This document shows positions 6,109 through 7,721 of a stretch of 7,721 nt of DNA, in pieces; position 1 is the stretch's first letter, and each line of letters opens with the position of its first letter. Source of the stretch: M55B118 sp041694275. Lineage in GTDB: Bacteria; Bacillota_I; Bacilli_A; Izemoplasmatales; Izemoplasmataceae. Where the stretch lies: positions 1 through 7,721 of the forward strand of contig JASMTQ010000024.1 of the NCBI GenBank assembly GCA_041694275.1. The letters are read 5' to 3'. The notes under the pieces are model-generated. The model was not told the DNA's origin. It saw nothing but the letters and a program-made list of their open reading frames with translations, and did not search any database. The translations under genes were made by a program, and so were the position numbers.

Positions 6109-6729
6109 ATGGAAAAAGAAAGTCTTGGAGAACTGCTCGCAAACGCAATCAGCCATGGGCTTGGCGTGCTCTTTTCAATCGGGGCGCTCGTGGTCCTTGT
6201 TACTGCTGCTGAGACATCGACGGCCCTGGGCGGGGTTATCGTTTTTGGCATTACGCTGATCGTGCTTTATCTTGCCAGTACGCTCTATCATTCGTTTCCA
6301 AAATCGATGAACAAGGTCGTCAGTGTACTCAGACGCTTTGATCATTCGGCAATCTATTTTCTTATTTCGGGAACCTATACGGCGTTTGTGCTTACGCTTC
6401 TACCCAATTCAAAGGGCTTTGCACTGCTTATAGCGCTTTGGAGCATTACATTCGTCGGCACCATCTTCAAGCTTCTTTGGATTGAACGGTTCAAGGCGGT
6501 ACACATTATTCTTTATCTCGCCATGGGGTGGAGTGTGGCGTTTCTTTGGCCTGATATTCAGCCAATCATCCCTGAATCAAGTCTGGCCTTGCTATTTGTA
6601 GGCGGAATCAGTTATACTGCAGGCACGATCTTCTTTGGTCTAAGAAGAAAATATACGCACTTCATATGGCATCTTTTTGTCATAGGCGGGTCGCTCGCAC
6701 ACATCATGTCCATCTACTATATTATCTGA
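6109..6729 (+). CDS. Hemolysin III / PAQR family membrane protein
   Basis: This 206-aa protein has about seven membrane helices. It belongs to the hemolysin III family (YqfA/HlyIII), the bacterial branch of the PAQR superfamily that includes adiponectin receptors. The family's metal-site features are all present: E8-x3-N12-x3-H16 in the first helix (ELLANAISH), S57-x3-H61 (STLYH), D78 in RRFDHS, and H184-x3-H188 plus H198 near the C terminus. By analogy with adiponectin receptors, the Ser, Asp and three His would hold a zinc ion and suggest a hydrolase acting on an acyl-amide or ester in the membrane. The haemolysis label is historical. I chose ATG 6109 because the ribosome site AGAAGGAAG (6092-6100) is 8 nt upstream; a GTG at 6100 overlaps that site. 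degV follows 14 nt later in the same transcript. Confidence 0.92.
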   Translation: MEKESLGELLANAISHGLGVLFSIGALVVLVTAAETSTALGGVIVFGITLIVLYLASTLYHSFPKSMNKVVSVLRRFDHSAIYFLISGTYTAFVLTLLPNSKGFALLIALWSITFVGTIFKLLWIERFKAVHIILYLAMGWSVAFLWPDIQPIIPESSLALLFVGGISYTAGTIFFGLRRKYTHFIWHLFVIGGSLAHIMSIYYII

Positions 6730-6743
6730 ATGAGGTTAGCATT

Positions 6744-7598
6744 ATGGAAAAAATCGGTTTGGTTTTCAATAGTACCGTGTACCTGGACAAGGACGTTCTT
6801 GAGCATCACAATGTCAAAGTTGTTTCTCTCAATATCCTTGAAGGGGACAATACCTACAAAGAGACAGAGATTACACCAGAATTCGTGATTGATGAAATCG
6901 ACCAGGGACACAAGGTCACAACCGCGCAACCTTCACCCGACAGTTTCAAAGAGGCGTATGAAACCCTTTTTGAAGAAGGGTATGACAAAGTACTGACCCT
7001 TGTGATTTCAAGAGGGTTAAGCGGGACCTATCAATCCGCAGAACTCGCAAAAGACCTTCTTGAAGAACGGAAAGACGACGTGCATGTTTTAGATACCCTC
7101 AATGCTGGGTTTGGAAATGAACTGATTGCGAAAGCACTTTTGACAATGGTTTCTAACAATGAGTCTTTTGATTCCGTTATCAGAAAAACCAATGAAATCG
7201 CCAGCAAATCCGGCCTTCTTTTCACGGTTTCAAGCCTTTTCCACCTTCAAAGAGGGGGACGTCTTTCAAAGGCGAATGCATTGATAGGCACCGTGCTCAG
7301 AATCAAGCCCATTATAAGAATGAACGAAGAAGGCGAACTCAAGCCCGTACACCGCGAAAGAACGGTCACAAAGCTCATCAAATATGTCATCAATGCCATC
7401 AAGAATGACGGAAGAGGCGAAGGAAGACTTCACGTCCATCTGGTTGAACAGCGCTCGGGGGACACCATAGAGAGAATCATAGCTTCTCTTAAGGAAAACT
7501 TCGAAGACCCCGTCATTACCGTGAACCATTATATCGGACCGGTATTTGCCATCCACATCGGTAAAAAAGGGTATGGCATCGCCTGGTACAAGGAATAA
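6744..7598 (+). CDS. DegV family (FakB-type) fatty acid-binding protein
   Basis: This 284-aa cytosolic protein has the normal length for the DegV family. Characterised members (FakB) hold a fatty acid while the kinase FakA phosphorylates its carboxyl group, feeding exogenous or recycled acyl chains into phospholipid synthesis. Visible family features are the N-terminal strand MEKIGLVFNST, the TTAQPSP loop (59-65), SRGLSGTYQS (89-98), whose Ser/Thr contact the bound carboxylate, RGGRLSKANALIGTVLRIKP from 170, and a C-terminal histidine (H271 in AIHIGKKGYG) at the place of the FakB active-site His. The usual GTHxGPGA there is changed to AIHIGKKGYG, a mild divergence. The start is ATG 6744, with GAGG 8 nt upstream; an in-frame upstream ATG at 6666 lies inside hlyIII and would add an unrelated 26 residues. 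The gene ends in its own terminator, and no fakA is in view. Confidence 0.93.
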   Translation: MEKIGLVFNSTVYLDKDVLEHHNVKVVSLNILEGDNTYKETEITPEFVIDEIDQGHKVTTAQPSPDSFKEAYETLFEEGYDKVLTLVISRGLSGTYQSAELAKDLLEERKDDVHVLDTLNAGFGNELIAKALLTMVSNNESFDSVIRKTNEIASKSGLLFTVSSLFHLQRGGRLSKANALIGTVLRIKPIIRMNEEGELKPVHRERTVTKLIKYVINAIKNDGRGEGRLHVHLVEQRSGDTIERIIASLKENFEDPVITVNHYIGPVFAIHIGKKGYGIAWYKE

Positions 7599-7602
7599 AG
7601 TC

Positions 7603-7627
7603 AAGAACCTTTCGGGGTTCTTTTTTT
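7603..7627 (+). terminator. Intrinsic terminator of hlyIII-degV
   Basis: AAGAACC (7603-7609) pairs with GGTTCTT (7616-7622), extended by a T-G pair that closes the stable TTCG tetraloop (7611-7614). Seven T residues (7621-7627) follow. The group II intron begins 2 nt after the T-run, so this hairpin is probably also the intron's recognition element. Confidence 0.9.
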
Positions 7628-7628
7628 A

Positions 7629-7721
7629 GTGTGCCAGGCATGGTGCATATCTAGGTGGTGGAAGTCCACTGTGGAGGTAGTCATCAACCAACCACTAGCA
7701 AAGCACAAGGTATCCACCGTG
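7629..7721 (+). mobile_element. Group II intron, 5' end (probably class C), cut by window edge
   Basis: From 7629 the sequence begins GTGTGCCAGGCATGGTGCA, the conserved 5' end of bacterial group II intron RNAs (consensus GUGYG), closely resembling the start of the Oceanobacillus iheyensis class IIC intron. The similarity continues through a GGTGG/CCACT hairpin (7654-7658 with 7666-7670) and the later blocks GCAAAGCACAAGG and TATCCACCGTG, which correspond to the domain I segment following it. Such introns are self-splicing retroelements; a full copy would carry a reverse transcriptase/maturase and end in domains V and VI, all to the right of this window. Class C introns typically insert right after rho-independent terminators in the sense direction, exactly the arrangement here. 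The 5' boundary is clear. Whether the copy is complete and active cannot be judged, and the class rests on recalled similarity plus insertion context. Confidence 0.88.

Noticed and set aside
6666..6743. Upstream in-frame start extending degV by 26 residues
   Set aside because: The extension lies inside hlyIII in another frame, is His/Arg-rich and unlike DegV, while ATG 6744 has a proper ribosome site and begins at the conserved first strand.
1..7721. CRISPR array or tandem repeats
   Set aside because: No regularly spaced direct repeats were seen by eye on either strand.

Overview
The window reads as chromosomal DNA from a low-to-moderate-GC Gram-positive lineage (Bacillota or a close relative such as Acholeplasma-like Mycoplasmatota). 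The grounds are strong AAGGAG-type ribosome sites, extended -10 promoters, encoded CCA ends on the tRNAs, and a copA-copZ / tRNA / hlyIII / degV gene content. UGA is a normal stop: it ends four genes, and the only Trp tRNA present has a CCA anticodon. The genetic code is therefore 11-like, not the Mycoplasma code. I cannot name a genus from sequence alone. Every supported gene lies on the + strand.

Region 1 (1-2600) is a copper-efflux cassette. It holds the 3' end of an unidentified small gene overlapping copA by ATGA, the Cu(I) P1B-type ATPase CopA, and the small copper chaperone CopZ, which appears to have its own extended -10 promoter. A strong hairpin terminator closes it.

Region 2 (2600-2905) is a two-gene tRNA transcript, tRNA-Tyr(GUA) then tRNA-Trp(CCA), with a near-consensus promoter and a classic intrinsic terminator.

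Region 3 (2905-6025) begins with two AT-rich, translationally coupled genes of unknown role. One is a 463-aa protein with a C-terminal membrane hairpin; the other is a 205-aa polytopic protein resembling the YczE family. Their composition differs sharply from both flanks, so they look acquired. A GT8 (glycogenin-like) glycosyltransferase follows, interrupted by a single in-frame UAG at codon 139. The reading frame stays intact on both sides and the family hallmarks are split across the stop.

Region 4 (6050-7627) is a hlyIII-degV operon: a PAQR/hemolysin-III membrane protein with complete metal-site motifs, followed 14 nt later by a DegV/FakB-type fatty-acid-binding protein. It has a consensus promoter and ends in a UUCG-loop terminator.

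Region 5 (7629-7721) is the 5' end of a group II intron starting GTGTG immediately after that terminator's T-run. This is the insertion habit of class C (IIC) introns. The rest of the intron and any reverse transcriptase lie outside the window. No stretch longer than 300 bases lacks a gene.
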